Assembly: GCA_017999615.1 (NCBI GenBank)
Contig: JAGNLM010000009.1
Span: forward strand, 30,303 to 94,302
DNA: 64,000 bases
Reading direction: 5' to 3'
From: Gammaproteobacteria bacterium
GTDB taxonomy: Bacteria > Pseudomonadota > Gammaproteobacteria > JAABTG01
Position 1 is the first letter of the stretch, and each line of letters begins with the position of its first letter. The notes beneath the pieces are model-generated. The model had not been told where the DNA came from. It did not search any database and was given only the letters and a program-made list of their open reading frames with translations. Position numbers and translations under genes: made by a program. Positions 45,036 to 54,338 of this stretch are shown here, piece after piece.

Positions 45036-46072
45036 GGCCGCTCCCGGGGGCCGCTCCCCGTACCCGGGGTGACCCCCCCACCCCCCGTGCCAGCCCCCTC
45101 GCTCTCGCGCTCCGCCGCCGCGTAGGCGTCGAGGATGCGGGCGACCAGGGGGTGGCGCACCACGTCGCGGGAGTTGAAGAAGGTGAAGCTGATCCCCTCG
45201 ACCCCGCGCAGGACCTCGGTGACGTGCCGCAGCCCCGAGCGCTGGCTGCGGGGGAGGTCCACCTGGGTGACGTCCCCCGTCACCACCGCGGTAGAGCCGA
45301 AGCCGATGCGGGTCAGGAACATCTTCATCTGTTCCACGGTGGTGTTCTGGGCCTCGTCCAGGATGACGAAGGCGTCGTTCAGGGTGCGACCCCGCATGAA
45401 GGCGAGCGGTGCGACCTCGATGACGCTGCGCTCGATGAGCCGGGCGACCCGCTCGAACCCGAGCATCTCGTAGAGGGCGTCGTAGAGCGGCCGCAGGTAC
45501 GGGTCGACCTTCTGAGCCATGTCGCCCGGCAGGAAGCCGAGCCGCTCCCCTGCCTCCACCGCAGGCCGGACCAGGACCAGCCGGCGCACCCGCTCCGCGT
45601 CCAGGGCCTCGACGGCGGCGGCGACCGCCAGATAGGTCTTGCCGGTGCCCGCCGGCCCCACCCCGAAGTTCACGTCGTGGGTGCGGATGTTCTGCAGGTA
45701 GCGCGCCTGGTTGCCGCCCCGGGCCCGGATGGCCGCACCCCGCGTACGGATCTCGACCGGCGCCTCGGCCTCCCCGGCCAGCGCCGCGTCGATGCCCGCC
45801 TGCTGCAGGGCGAGGTGCACCTCGGCGGGGGTGAGCGGCTCGGCCGCGGTGCTGGCGCCGTAGAGGGCGGTGAGGACCTGCCCGGCCGCGCGCGCGGCCT
45901 GCGGCTCGCCGAGCAGCCGGAAGCGCTGACCCCGGCGCTCGATCTCGACCCCCAGACGGCGCTCGACCTGGCGCAGGTGCTCGTCGAACTGACCGCAGAG
46001 GCTCGCCAGGCGCCGGTTGTCGGCGGGCTCCAGGACCAGGTCGACGACGGAGGGCGGGCCCAAGACGGTCAC
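45032..46072 (-). CDS. phoH: PhoH-like ATPase (YbeZ)
   Basis: 346-residue P-loop ATPase thought to work with YbeY in RNA metabolism. Walker [13 protein letters not shown] and Walker B-type [10 protein letters not shown] are intact, with [25 protein letters not shown] and [16 protein letters not shown]. The N-terminal 70 residues form a KH-like domain, as in YbeZ. GTG 46072 overlaps the miaB stop (GTGA). A Gly/Thr-rich tail of about 15 residues ends the protein. Confidence 0.94.
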   Translation of the reverse strand: MTVLGPPSVVDLVLEPADNRRLASLCGQFDEHLRQVERRLGVEIERRGQRFRLLGEPQAARAAGQVLTALYGASTAAEPLTPAEVHLALQQAGIDAALAGEAEAPVEIRTRGAAIRARGGNQARYLQNIRTHDVNFGVGPAGTGKTYLAVAAAVEALDAERVRRLVLVRPAVEAGERLGFLPGDMAQKVDPYLRPLYDALYEMLGFERVARLIERSVIEVAPLAFMRGRTLNDAFVILDEAQNTTVEQMKMFLTRIGFGSTAVVTGDVTQVDLPRSQRSGLRHVTEVLRGVEGISFTFFNSRDVVRHPLVARILDAYAAAERESEGAGTGGGGVTPGTGSGPRERP

Positions 46073-47418
46073 ACCCGCGCCGGGGCGCCGGAGGATCCCA
46101 CCCGGCGGCCCCGCAGGCTGTTCGGCAGCGCCTCGGTGATGACCAGCGGGACGAACGCGCCCACCAGCGCTGGGTCACCGGCGAAGTTCACCACGCGGTT
46201 GTTCTCGGTGCGGCCCGCGAGCGTCGAGGGGTCCTTGCGCGAGGGGCCTTCCACCAGCACGACCTGCGTGGTGCCGACCATCGCCTCGGCGACGGCCCGC
46301 TCGGCGCGGGCCAGGCGCTCCTGGAGCGCCGCGAGCCGCTCGCGCTTGGTCTCCAGCGGGACGTCGTCGGGGAAGGCCGCGGCGGGAGTGCCCGGGCGCG
46401 GGCTGTAGACGAAGCTGAAGGAGTGGTCGAACCCCAGCGCGTCGACCAGGTCCAGCGTGGCCTGGAAGTCCTCTTCGGTCTCGCCCGGAAAACCGACGAT
46501 GAAATCCGAGGACAGGCTGATACCGGGTCGCGCCTCGCGCAGGCGCTCGACGACCTCGTGGTAGTGGGAGACGCCGTGGCGACGCTTCATCCGCGCCAGG
46601 ACCCGGTCTGAACCGCTCTGCACCGGCAGGTGCAGGTGCCCCACCAGGGCCGGCACCTCACGGAAGGCCTCCATCAGGGAGTCCGTCATCTCCGCGGGGT
46701 GGGAGGTGGTGAAGCGGATCCGCCCGATGCCCTCGAGCTCCGCCGCGCACCGGACGAGCAGGGCGAGGTCCGCCACCGTGCCGTCCTGGCTCGCCCCCCG
46801 GTAGGCGTTCACGTTCTGGCCGAGGAAGGTCACCTCGCGCACGCCCCCCGCGGCGAGCCCCGCCACCTCCGCCACCACGTCGTCGAGCGGGCGGCTCACC
46901 TCCTCGCCCCGGGTGTATGGCACCACGCAGTAGGTGCAGTACTTGCTGCACCCCTCCATCACCGTGACGTAGGCGCTCGGCCCCTGCACCCGTTGGGGGG
47001 GCAGGTGGTCGAACTTCTCGATCTCCGGGAAGGAGACGTCCACCACCGCCCGCCCGGAGCGCTCCACCTCGTCCAGCAGGCGGGGCAGCCGGTGCAGCGT
47101 CTGGGGCCCGTAGACGATGTCCACATAGGGGGCGCGCGCCCGGATCGCCGCGCCCTCCTGGCTCGCCACGCACCCTCCGACCCCGATCACGACCCCGGGC
47201 CGGCGGGCCTTCAGCGGGCGCCACTGGCCGAGCTGCGAGAACACCTTCTCCTGGGCCTTCTCCCGCACCGAGCAGGTGTTGACCAGCAAGACGTCGGCTT
47301 CTTCGGGGTCTTCGGTCAGGACGAGCCCCCTCGCCGCCGCGAGGAGGTCGGCAGTACGGGCGCTGTCGTGCTCGTTCATCTGACAGCCGAAGGTCTTGAT
47401 GTACAGCTTGCGGGCCAT
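46069..47418 (-). CDS. miaB: tRNA 2-methylthio-N6-isopentenyladenosine synthase MiaB
   Basis: Radical SAM methylthiotransferase acting at A37 of tRNAs reading UNN codons. 449 residues: UPF0004 domain with [20 protein letters not shown] and [10 protein letters not shown] cysteines; radical [31 protein letters not shown] and [18 protein letters not shown]; and a TRAM domain near the C-terminus. ATG 47418. It heads the miaB-phoH-ybeY-corC-lnt operon, with every following gene overlapping the last. The BatD stop lies 12 nt upstream on the same strand. Confidence 0.96.
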   Translation of the reverse strand: MARKLYIKTFGCQMNEHDSARTADLLAAARGLVLTEDPEEADVLLVNTCSVREKAQEKVFSQLGQWRPLKARRPGVVIGVGGCVASQEGAAIRARAPYVDIVYGPQTLHRLPRLLDEVERSGRAVVDVSFPEIEKFDHLPPQRVQGPSAYVTVMEGCSKYCTYCVVPYTRGEEVSRPLDDVVAEVAGLAAGGVREVTFLGQNVNAYRGASQDGTVADLALLVRCAAELEGIGRIRFTTSHPAEMTDSLMEAFREVPALVGHLHLPVQSGSDRVLARMKRRHGVSHYHEVVERLREARPGISLSSDFIVGFPGETEEDFQATLDLVDALGFDHSFSFVYSPRPGTPAAAFPDDVPLETKRERLAALQERLARAERAVAEAMVGTTQVVLVEGPSRKDPSTLAGRTENNRVVNFAGDPALVGAFVPLVITEALPNSLRGRRVGSSGAPARV

Positions 47419-47430
47419 GGGGAGATGCTA

Positions 47431-49047
47431 TCAGGGATTCAGGTCGGGCAGCCCGCGCCGGGGCCGCCCCTGGCGCGCCCGCTCGGAGCTCGCGACGGCC
47501 CGCCGGAACCGGCGCCGGAACTCCCGCTTCCAGGCCCCCAGGTCCAGCGCGTGCCCCGCGTAGGTGGCGCGGTCGAGGTCCTGCAGCATGCGCGGGAGCG
47601 TGACGGTACCCTCTCGCTCTCCGCCCGAGCGCAGGCGCTCGCCGATCACCGGCAGCGGCGCGGTCGGCGCCATGTTGAGAGAGCGGCAGGCAAAGTGCTG
47701 CACCACCCGGCAGAGCCCCTCGGGGTGCTCCTCGCGCACCGCGCAACGCACGCACCACCACGCCTTCACGCGCAGCGGGGTCGCTGCCGCCACCCCGACC
47801 ACCAGCCGCCGGGTGACCCGACGGGCACCGCCGAGCGCCCGGCCCAGGGGCTCGCCGATCACCATCGCCAGCCGCTCCCGCAAACCAGGACGACGGGGGG
47901 GCGGCCGCCGCGCAGGCCGCGCGGCAGGGGTCTGCGCCGGGGAGCGCAGGGCCGCAGGCGCCGGCGCGTCCGCCGCCGGGGCCGCCGGCCGCGGTGCCTC
48001 AGGCCCCCCGCGCCCCGGCCCGGTGCGCCCTGCCCCGGTGCGCCCTGCCCCGGTGCGCGCCGTGCCGACCCACCACCCCACCAGGAACGCCAACGAGAGC
48101 CCGGCTGCGACCGGTAGCGCGACCCGCACCCAGGCCAGGTCGGGCAGACGCTCCCGCACGAAGCGCCACGCCTGCGCGCCCGCCCCACCGGGGCCCGTGA
48201 GAGCGGAGTCCCCCACGCGGATCCGCTTCTCCTCGACCCTGGCGTGGGCCTCGGCGCTGGCCGTCAGGTCCCACCAGGCGACGTCCAGCGCAGGGAACGT
48301 CAGGTTGCCCTCCCGGGTCGGCACGATCGTGAAGGTCTCGGTCCGGCGCCCCAAGAGCTCGTCTCCCGCCCCCCCCCACGCCCACTCCAGCTGGGGCCGT
48401 TCCGGGTAGACCTTGAAGTCGCGTCCCTCGACCAGCGGGGCGACGCTCGGCAGCCGGGCACCCACGGCGCCGACGGCCTTCGACACGACCGTCAGCGTGA
48501 GAGGCTCACCGACCCCGGCCGTGTCGCCGTGACTCCACTGGGCCTCGACCTCGAGGAGGCGCAACGGGATCGGCGCATCGGGCGGCAGAGGCTGCACCGT
48601 CAGCCGCAGCGGGTGGGTCGCGAGACCGATGGACCGCGAGCCCCACGGCGAGGCAGCCATCCCCGGCATCCCCGAGGCGGGCCACACCGTCAGCCGGGCG
48701 GGACCCACCTCCAGCGTTCCGGCCGTGATGGGCGTGAGCGCGTAGCGGTACTCGTTGACCACGTAGGAACGGCCCTGCACCGTCCGGCTGGAGGCGGTGC
48801 CGCTTCCCAGCTCCTCCACGGCCGCCCCTGGGGGGGACGGCGGCGTCAGCTCCACGCTCTGCAGATTCATGGGGCTGAACACACGGACCGTGTAGACGAC
48901 GGTCTCCTGCACCCGGGGGCTGTCCTGGCCGACGCTGGCCTCGGCCCACAGTCCCGCCTGTCCCCACGCCAGGGACGGCGCGAGCAGGGCCGCCACGAGC
49001 CACGGCCACACTTTCGGCAAACCCGGCCTACCCGTCCCCACCGTCAT
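47431..49047 (-). CDS. batD: BatD-type periplasmic protein
   Basis: Last gene of the Bat operon (oxygen tolerance proteins, first described in Bacteroides). 538 residues with a signal peptide (VWPWLVAALLAPSLAWGQ). It is mostly beta-rich: AEASVGQDSPRVQETVVYTVRVF, then VVNEYRYALTPITAGTLEVGPARLTV and GNLTFPALDVAWWDLTASA. A membrane helix (about 350-375) follows, then an Ala/Pro/Arg-rich cytoplasmic linker, and a C-terminal domain with two cysteines in WWCVRCAV. ATG 49047 was chosen for the signal peptide; GTG 49071 is an in-frame alternative. Its stop is 12 nt before miaB. Confidence 0.86.
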   Translation of the reverse strand: MTVGTGRPGLPKVWPWLVAALLAPSLAWGQAGLWAEASVGQDSPRVQETVVYTVRVFSPMNLQSVELTPPSPPGAAVEELGSGTASSRTVQGRSYVVNEYRYALTPITAGTLEVGPARLTVWPASGMPGMAASPWGSRSIGLATHPLRLTVQPLPPDAPIPLRLLEVEAQWSHGDTAGVGEPLTLTVVSKAVGAVGARLPSVAPLVEGRDFKVYPERPQLEWAWGGAGDELLGRRTETFTIVPTREGNLTFPALDVAWWDLTASAEAHARVEEKRIRVGDSALTGPGGAGAQAWRFVRERLPDLAWVRVALPVAAGLSLAFLVGWWVGTARTGAGRTGAGRTGPGRGGPEAPRPAAPAADAPAPAALRSPAQTPAARPARRPPPRRPGLRERLAMVIGEPLGRALGGARRVTRRLVVGVAAATPLRVKAWWCVRCAVREEHPEGLCRVVQHFACRSLNMAPTAPLPVIGERLRSGGEREGTVTLPRMLQDLDRATYAGHALDLGAWKREFRRRFRRAVASSERARQGRPRRGLPDLNP

Positions 49048-49077
49048 CGCGTGCACTCGACCTCGCTCCACCGGGTC

Positions 49078-50739
49078 TCACCAGGGCCTCGGCTCGACCA
49101 GGGCACCCCCGGTCCGTTCCTCGACCCGAGACTCCTCGACCTTGAACTGGTTGCGCAGGAGACGGCCCGGGTCCGCGTCGACCCGCTCGAGCCACTGCTG
49201 GACCACCCAATCGGGGACCGACGGTCCGGCTCCGGTCTTCCCCAGGGCCGGGTCGAATCCGGCCCCGGGCGGCGCGTCGCCGTCGGGGCGCGGCGCGCCC
49301 CCGCCCATCTGGTCCACCCGGTCCACGGCCCGGCTCGCGCCGTCGTCCCTGGGCCGGTCGCCACGCTCCTCCCCGCCCTTGCCGGGCAGCCCTTCCGGGG
49401 GCTTCCCCGAAGCGGCACCCTCGCGCTCTCCGGTCTCGGACCGGGGCTGGGGCTGGGGCTCCCCGGCCCGCGTCGGCGTGGAGTCTTCCCCCTCCTTCTC
49501 ACCCGGGCCAGGCTGCGGCGGCTCGCGCTCGGCCGCTCCCGGAGACGGCTCTTCCCCGTTCTCCTGCGCCCCGACCTTCGCCGGGTCGGGCTCCGGGGGC
49601 GCTTCGGGAGGCCTGTCCTGCCCCGTCTCCTGTCCCGCCTCGTCCCGCTGCGTCCCGCCCTCCCGGCCTTCCCCTTCGCGCGGCTCGGCGCCGGCCTCGC
49701 CCTGCGACTCGGCGCTCCCCTCTCCCTCCGGGAACGATTCCTCGGGACCATCCTCGCCTTCGTCGGTCCCCCCGGTCCGAGCACCACCCTCCTGCCCGGC
49801 CTCCGGCTGGGACCCGGCCTGCCCCTGTTGCTGGGAGCCCCGTTGCTGCTCGGAGCCCTGCTGCCCTTCCTGCTGCTGGGAGCCTTGCTGCTGCTCGGAG
49901 CCTTGCTGCCCCTCCTGCTGCTGCGAGCCCTGTTGCTGCTCGGAGCCTTGCTGCCCTTCCTGCTGCTGGGAGCCCTGTTGCTGCTCGGAGCCCTGCTGCC
50001 CTTCCTGCTGCTGGGAACCCTGTTGCTGCTCGGAGCCCTGCTGGCCCTCCTGCTGCTCGGAGCCTTGCTGCTGCTCGGAGCCCTGCTGCCCTTCCTGCTG
50101 CTCGGAGCCTTGCTGCTGCTCGGAGCCCTGCTGCCCTTCCTGCTGCTGGGAGCCTTGCTGGCTCTCTTGCTGCTGGCTCTCTTGCTGCTGGCTCTCCGAA
50201 GACCGGGACTCCTGCCGCTCCTTGGGGGACCGGGCCTCCTGGGGCCGAGAGGGCTCGGGCTCGGGCTCGCGCGGCTTGCGGACCTGCGCCTCGCGCTCGG
50301 GCTCCTCTCCAGCCCGGGCCGCCTCCGCAAGCCCCTGCATGGCGAGGTTCAGGTTGTGTGCGGCGTCCTCGCGGCTCGGGTCCCGCCTGAGCACCTCCTC
50401 GTAGGCCTGCACGGCACCCCGGTAGTCCTCGAGATGGAAGCGGGCATTCCCGAGGTTGTACAGGGCATCGAGCCGTACCGCCTCGCGGTCCACGCGCTCG
50501 AAGACCTGGGCCGCCTCCGCGAATCGCCCGGCCCGGTAGAGGGCCACCCCGCGACGGTATTCGTCCCGGAAGAGGGCGGCCGCCGCATCGAACTCCCCCC
50601 GCGCGAAGAGGTCGCGGGCCTCGTCCTCCGGGCAGCCGAAGAGGTCCGCGGCGAGCGCCGCGGATGGCCAGCAAGGGGCGGCGCAGCCCGCGGCCAGCGC
50701 CAGGATCGTGCCCCAGACCGTGCAGCGCCTAGCGCCCAT
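49078..50739 (-). CDS. batC: BatC-type TPR protein with a long Gln/Glu/Gly repeat tract
   Basis: 553 residues. The signal peptide (residues 1-31) is followed by two or three TPR units (about 37-140: ARDLFARGEFDAAAALF, VALYRAGRFAEAAQVFERV, LYNLGNARFHLEDYRGAVQA). A long hydrophilic region then includes seven 15-residue repeats of the form GSEQQQGS(E/Q)QQEGQQ (205-309) and more acidic, Pro/Glu/Arg-rich sequence. A conserved tail (VPDWVVQQWLERVDADPGRLLRNQF) ends the protein, as in BatB/BatC family members. ATG 50739 overlaps batB by 11 nt. TPR proteins of Bat systems bind partner VWA proteins; the repeat tract is a low-complexity spacer unlike its neighbours. Confidence 0.87.
   Translation of the reverse strand: MGARRCTVWGTILALAAGCAAPCWPSAALAADLFGCPEDEARDLFARGEFDAAAALFRDEYRRGVALYRAGRFAEAAQVFERVDREAVRLDALYNLGNARFHLEDYRGAVQAYEEVLRRDPSREDAAHNLNLAMQGLAEAARAGEEPEREAQVRKPREPEPEPSRPQEARSPKERQESRSSESQQQESQQQESQQGSQQQEGQQGSEQQQGSEQQEGQQGSEQQQGSEQQEGQQGSEQQQGSQQQEGQQGSEQQQGSQQQEGQQGSEQQQGSQQQEGQQGSEQQQGSQQQEGQQGSEQQRGSQQQGQAGSQPEAGQEGGARTGGTDEGEDGPEESFPEGEGSAESQGEAGAEPREGEGREGGTQRDEAGQETGQDRPPEAPPEPDPAKVGAQENGEEPSPGAAEREPPQPGPGEKEGEDSTPTRAGEPQPQPRSETGEREGAASGKPPEGLPGKGGEERGDRPRDDGASRAVDRVDQMGGGAPRPDGDAPPGAGFDPALGKTGAGPSVPDWVVQQWLERVDADPGRLLRNQFKVEESRVEERTGGALVEPRPW
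49813..50127 (-). repeat. Seven tandem 45-bp repeats in batC
   Basis: Each 45-bp unit encodes GSEQQQGSEQQEGQQ or GSEQQQGSQQQEGQQ; the seventh (GSEQQRGSQQQGQAG) is degenerate. The array continues upstream to about 50190 as partial units (ESQQQ). All units keep frame, so copy number could differ between strains. Confidence 0.92.
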
Positions 50740-51778
50740 GGGCCTCCGGCGTCGTGTACGCCCGCACCCGCCGCCACGCCCACACGAGGAGCACCGCCAT
50801 GCCGGCGAGGGGCAGGGGGTAGCGCTCCTCCCAGACCCGGTAGGTGTACTCCCGGCCCGAGCCCGAGTCCGCGGCCCGGGCGATCGCCCGCAACACGGCC
50901 CGGGTGTCGCCGTCCCGATAGTCGGCGCACCGGTAGGTCCCGCCGCCCGCCCGCGCCAGTGCCTCGAGCCTCGGCCCCTCCAGGCGCGAGCGCACCGGCG
51001 CGCCATCCGGCCCGCGGACCGGCTCGCCGGAGGCCCCCGGGACCGTGGCCCCCTCGGGGCTGCCCACGCCGAGCACGTGGAGCGTGATGCCCTTCGCCGC
51101 GAGCGCGGCGGCCCGGATCTCGAGCCCCTCTTCCACGAAGTCCCCGTCGGTGAGGAGCACCAGCGCGTGGCGCGTTCCCGGGGCCTGCCCGGCGAGCACG
51201 CGCTCGGCACGGTCGAGGGCCGCGGACGGGCGGCTCCCCTGCATGCGCACCAGGTCGGGGGAGAGCGACGGCAACAGGTGGCGGACGGTCTCGTAGTCCT
51301 CGGTGATGGGCGCGACCACCTGGGCCACCGAGGCGAACGCGACCAGCCCGACCCGCACGCCGGCCGCCCGGTCGAGCAGGTCCTCGACCTCCTGCCGGGC
51401 GCGGGAGAGACGGTTCGGCCTGACGTCCGCGGCCCGCATGGACGCCGACACGTCCAGCAGGACCAGGAGGCTGTCTCCCGGGCGCTCCACCCGGAGGTCC
51501 GTGTAGTCCCAGCGCGGGCCTGCCATCGCCAGGACACCGAGCACCCAGAGGGAGGACCAGAGGCCGAGGTGGCGGCGCGGCCGCTCCGTCTCCGGCGTGG
51601 CGCGCAGCAGGTGGGGCAGGAGGTGCGCGTCGGCGTAGCGGGCGAGCCTGGCCATGTCCCTGCCTTCCGCACGCCGCGTGGGCGGCACCAGGAGCAGCAG
51701 TGCGGGCACGAGCAGGCCGAGCAGCCAGAAGGGCTGGGCGAAGTGGAAGTCGCGCAGGAGGTCGAGGGCGTCGTGCAT
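50729..51778 (-). CDS. batB: BatB-type von Willebrand factor A protein
   Basis: 349-residue inner-membrane protein with helices at each end (FWLLGLLVPALLLLV and PLAGMAVLLVWAWRRV) and a periplasmic VWA domain with the MIDAS motif LDVSASM and downstream LLTDGDF. GMRAADVRPNRLSRA-type sequence follows MIDAS as in other BatB. ATG 51778 is 8 nt after the batA stop and its own stop is 11 nt inside batC. Bat VWA proteins are thought to assemble with MoxR ATPase and DUF58 for envelope or metal-cofactor functions; direct evidence in sulfur oxidisers is lacking. Confidence 0.92.
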   Translation of the reverse strand: MHDALDLLRDFHFAQPFWLLGLLVPALLLLVPPTRRAEGRDMARLARYADAHLLPHLLRATPETERPRRHLGLWSSLWVLGVLAMAGPRWDYTDLRVERPGDSLLVLLDVSASMRAADVRPNRLSRARQEVEDLLDRAAGVRVGLVAFASVAQVVAPITEDYETVRHLLPSLSPDLVRMQGSRPSAALDRAERVLAGQAPGTRHALVLLTDGDFVEEGLEIRAAALAAKGITLHVLGVGSPEGATVPGASGEPVRGPDGAPVRSRLEGPRLEALARAGGGTYRCADYRDGDTRAVLRAIARAADSGSGREYTYRVWEERYPLPLAGMAVLLVWAWRRVRAYTTPEAHGR

Positions 51779-51786
51779 CGCGGCGC

Positions 51787-52806
51787 TCAGCCGAGCATTC
51801 GCCCGCCCCGGCGGGCCACCAGCCAGCCGAGCGCCAGCAACGCCCCGAGGGCCACCGCCAGCGGCCAGCGGTACAGGGGGCGGGGCAGCAGGGTCTGGCG
51901 GCTCTCGGCGCGGGTCTTCTCCAGCGCGTCGATCCGCCGGTAGATCGCCTCCAGGGCCTGGGTGTCCGTGGCCATGTAGAAGGCCCCACCCGTCACGGCG
52001 GCCATCTCGGCGAGCAACGCCTCGTCGATCTGCATGTCCTCCATCGTGATGCGGCCGCCCGGCCCGGGAAACGGCACCTTGCCCTTGCTGCCGACTCCGA
52101 CCGCGTAGATCCGCACACCGTACTCGCGCGCCAGGCGGGCGGCTTCCATCGGGGGCAGACTCCCGGCCGTGTTCTCCCCGTCGGTCAGCAGGACCAGCAC
52201 TCGCGAGCCCTCGGGCCGGTCGCGGAGCTTCTTGACCGCCAGCCCCACCGCGTCCCCGATGGCGGTGGCGTCTCCCGCCATGCGCGGGACGACCTCCTCC
52301 AGCATGGCGCGCACCGCGGCCCCGTCGACCGTGAGCGGTGCCTGCAGGTACGCCGCGTCGCCGAACACGATCAGGCCCACCCGGTCACCGTGCCGCTGCT
52401 CGATGAACCGTCCGACCACCCCCTTCACGACGGCCATCCGGTTCACCCGCCGGCCCTCGAGGGTGAAGTCGAGCGCCTCCATGGACCGGGAGGCGTCCAC
52501 CGCGAGCATCAGGTCGTAGCCCGGACTCACCATCTCCTGGCGGGTCTCGAGCCACTGGGGTCGCATCAGCGCCGCCACGAGCCCGACCCAGGCGAGGGCG
52601 ACGAGCGCGCTCTGCACACCGAAGGGCAGGTCCCAGCCCGGGGCGAAGCCGGTAAAGGACTCGGCGAGCCGCGGCGCCGACGGGTGCAGCAGCTCGGCGC
52701 CCCCCGCGGACGGCTCCACCGCCACCCCCCGGGGGGGCAGGAGCCGGCGGGCCACCCAGGGCAGCGGCAGGAGCAGCCCGAGCCAGGGCCATCCGAACTC
52801 AAACAC
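51787..52806 (-). CDS. batA: BatA-type von Willebrand factor A protein
   Basis: 339 residues. N-terminal helices (VFEFGWPWLGLLLPLPWVAR and ALVALAWVGLVAALM), VWA domain with MIDAS VDASRSM (DxSxS) and VLLTDGENTAG, and a C-terminal helix (WPLAVALGALLALGWLV). A segment after the VWA core, EDMQIDEALLAEMAAVTGGAFYMATD, is typical of BatA. GTG 52806 overlaps the DUF4381 gene by 8 nt; longer in-frame reading upstream is antisense-like low-complexity and rejected. Confidence 0.93.
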   Translation of the reverse strand: MFEFGWPWLGLLLPLPWVARRLLPPRGVAVEPSAGGAELLHPSAPRLAESFTGFAPGWDLPFGVQSALVALAWVGLVAALMRPQWLETRQEMVSPGYDLMLAVDASRSMEALDFTLEGRRVNRMAVVKGVVGRFIEQRHGDRVGLIVFGDAAYLQAPLTVDGAAVRAMLEEVVPRMAGDATAIGDAVGLAVKKLRDRPEGSRVLVLLTDGENTAGSLPPMEAARLAREYGVRIYAVGVGSKGKVPFPGPGGRITMEDMQIDEALLAEMAAVTGGAFYMATDTQALEAIYRRIDALEKTRAESRQTLLPRPLYRWPLAVALGALLALGWLVARRGGRMLG

Positions 52807-53368
52807 GGCCGGTCGCCTGCGCCGCCGCCTGCTGGTCCACCACGTGGGGCACGGCGGCCTCCGCCCCGAGCGGGTGGTCTTCGCCCTGGGGCTCGGGCCC
52901 GAGCCAGGCCCGGGCGGCCCGGATGAGGGGCCGGAGCCGCTCGCCCGAGCCCTCGCCCCGGGGCGGGGCATAGGGCAGGTCGATCAACGGGCGGCCTTCC
53001 CGCCGCCAGGGGAAACCCGCCGGGTCGTGGCGCTCGAGCCACTCCAGCCAGGCATCGCCGACCCGCCCCGCGCAGGCCCGGCGCCCGAAGCGTGCGATGG
53101 CCATGCGCCGGAGCAGCTCCGAGAGCTCCGCCGCCATGGTCCGCGCGTCCGCCCAGCGCCGCCGCTGCTCGAGCTGCCGGAGCCGGATGCGCGCCTCCGC
53201 CTGCCAACTGCCGGGGACGCGGTTGCGCCACCAGCGCGTCACGAGGACCGCCAGCCCCAGCAGGACGAGGAGCACGGCGAGCGCCAGCCACCAGCCGGGC
53301 GCGGGCGGCCACCAGGGCAGTGAGTCCAGCCCCCGGATGTCGCGGAGGTCCTGCAGCAGGGGGCTCAT
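52799..53368 (-). CDS. DUF4381 membrane protein of the Bat operon
   Basis: 189 residues. The conserved N-terminus LLQDLRDIRGLDSLPWWPPAPGWW precedes a single membrane helix (LALAVLLVLLGLAVLVTRWW) and a cytoplasmic helical domain (EARIRLRQLEQRRRWADARTM) with LSELLRRMAIARFGRRACAG and DAWLEWLERHD, hallmarks of DUF4381. ATG 53368 overlaps the DUF58 stop (ATGA). Found between DUF58 and BatA in this operon type; its function is unknown. Confidence 0.9.
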   Translation of the reverse strand: MSPLLQDLRDIRGLDSLPWWPPAPGWWLALAVLLVLLGLAVLVTRWWRNRVPGSWQAEARIRLRQLEQRRRWADARTMAAELSELLRRMAIARFGRRACAGRVGDAWLEWLERHDPAGFPWRREGRPLIDLPYAPPRGEGSGERLRPLIRAARAWLGPEPQGEDHPLGAEAAVPHVVDQQAAAQATGRV

Positions 53369-54291
53369 GCCGCGGCGTAGCGTCCCACCCGGCGTCGGCG
53401 CCGGAGGCCATCGGCCAGCACCTGCTCCACGTCGTCCCCGGTGGAGACGGGGAGGACCGGGATACCGAGGCGGCGCCCTAGCGTGCGCAGCCCCTCCCGG
53501 CGGGTCTCCCAGCGCGCGCGGTACTGGCGCCGGCCCCGCTCGCCGTGGGTGTCCGCTTCGACGCGGGTGCCGTCGGGGGCCTGGAACACCGCCCGCCCGA
53601 CGTTCGGCAGGTCCCGGTCGGCGGGGTCGTCCACCGGCACCAGCACCACGTCGTTGCGCTGGGCGAGGTGTCCGAGTGACAGGCCGAGGACCGCCGGGTC
53701 CCGGTTCAGGTCGCCGATCACGAAGAACAGGAAGCCGGTGGAGGCGACCCGCTCCAGCCGCCCCAGCGCCTCCAGGAGCGCGTCGCCCTCCACCCGCCCT
53801 CGCTCGCTGGTCGCGGTGAGTGCCCGCAGCATCGTCCAGAAGGAGGCGTGGGAACGGCCGGGCCGGAAATACCGGATCCCCGTCGCCGGGTCCCCGTAGA
53901 GCACCGCGCCAACCCGGTCCTGGCTGCTGGTGGCGGCCCAGCCGAGGAGCGCCGCGGCCCGCGCGGCCTGCACGCACTTGAAGGTCCCGCGGGTTCCGAA
54001 GTGCATGTGCGGACCGGCGTCGACGCAGAGCACCACCGAGCGCTCGCGCTCCTCGCGAAAGACCTTCAGGTGGGGAACGCCGGTGCGGGCAGTGACCCGC
54101 CAGTCCATGTTCCGGATCTCATCGCCTTCCCGGTACTCGCGGGTCTCCTCGTAGTCCATCCCCTGGCCCCGGAAGACGGAGGCATAGAGGCCGCTCAACG
54201 GGGAGCCCACGCGGTGGCGCGAGGCGAGACCGATGGCGTGCGCGCGGTGGCGCAGCTCGAAGAGGTCGTCCAGGTGGGGCCGCAGGCTCAT
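53365..54291 (-). CDS. DUF58 protein of the MoxR-Bat operon
   Basis: 308 residues, soluble. DUF58 domain with the hallmark ETREYREGDEIRNMDWRVTART, the strand VVLCVDAGPHMHFGTR (degenerate VWA/MIDAS-like) and a C-terminal part with GFLFFVIGDLNRDP and VVLVPVDDPADRDLP. It usually acts with MoxR ATPase in cofactor insertion or complex assembly (family inference). ATG 54291 is 47 nt after moxR. A TATACT hexamer (54306-54301) lies 9 nt before the ATG, so a second, nearly leaderless promoter may exist here. Confidence 0.93.
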   Translation of the reverse strand: MSLRPHLDDLFELRHRAHAIGLASRHRVGSPLSGLYASVFRGQGMDYEETREYREGDEIRNMDWRVTARTGVPHLKVFREERERSVVLCVDAGPHMHFGTRGTFKCVQAARAAALLGWAATSSQDRVGAVLYGDPATGIRYFRPGRSHASFWTMLRALTATSERGRVEGDALLEALGRLERVASTGFLFFVIGDLNRDPAVLGLSLGHLAQRNDVVLVPVDDPADRDLPNVGRAVFQAPDGTRVEADTHGERGRRQYRARWETRREGLRTLGRRLGIPVLPVSTGDDVEQVLADGLRRRRRVGRYAAA

Positions 54292-54338
54292 GTCTGTCGC
54301 AGTATACGGCAGGGGGTTCAGGCCCGCGGTCGCCCCGC

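Noticed and set aside
49813..50127. Regular 45-bp repeats considered as a CRISPR array
   Set aside because: No spacers exist; units are contiguous, coding and in frame.
48244..51087. A 947-residue plus-strand frame with long Leu-rich hydrophobic stretches
   Set aside because: It is the complement of the Gln-rich repeats in BatC (CAG/CTG codons), so the apparent membrane helices are an artefact of the repeat.
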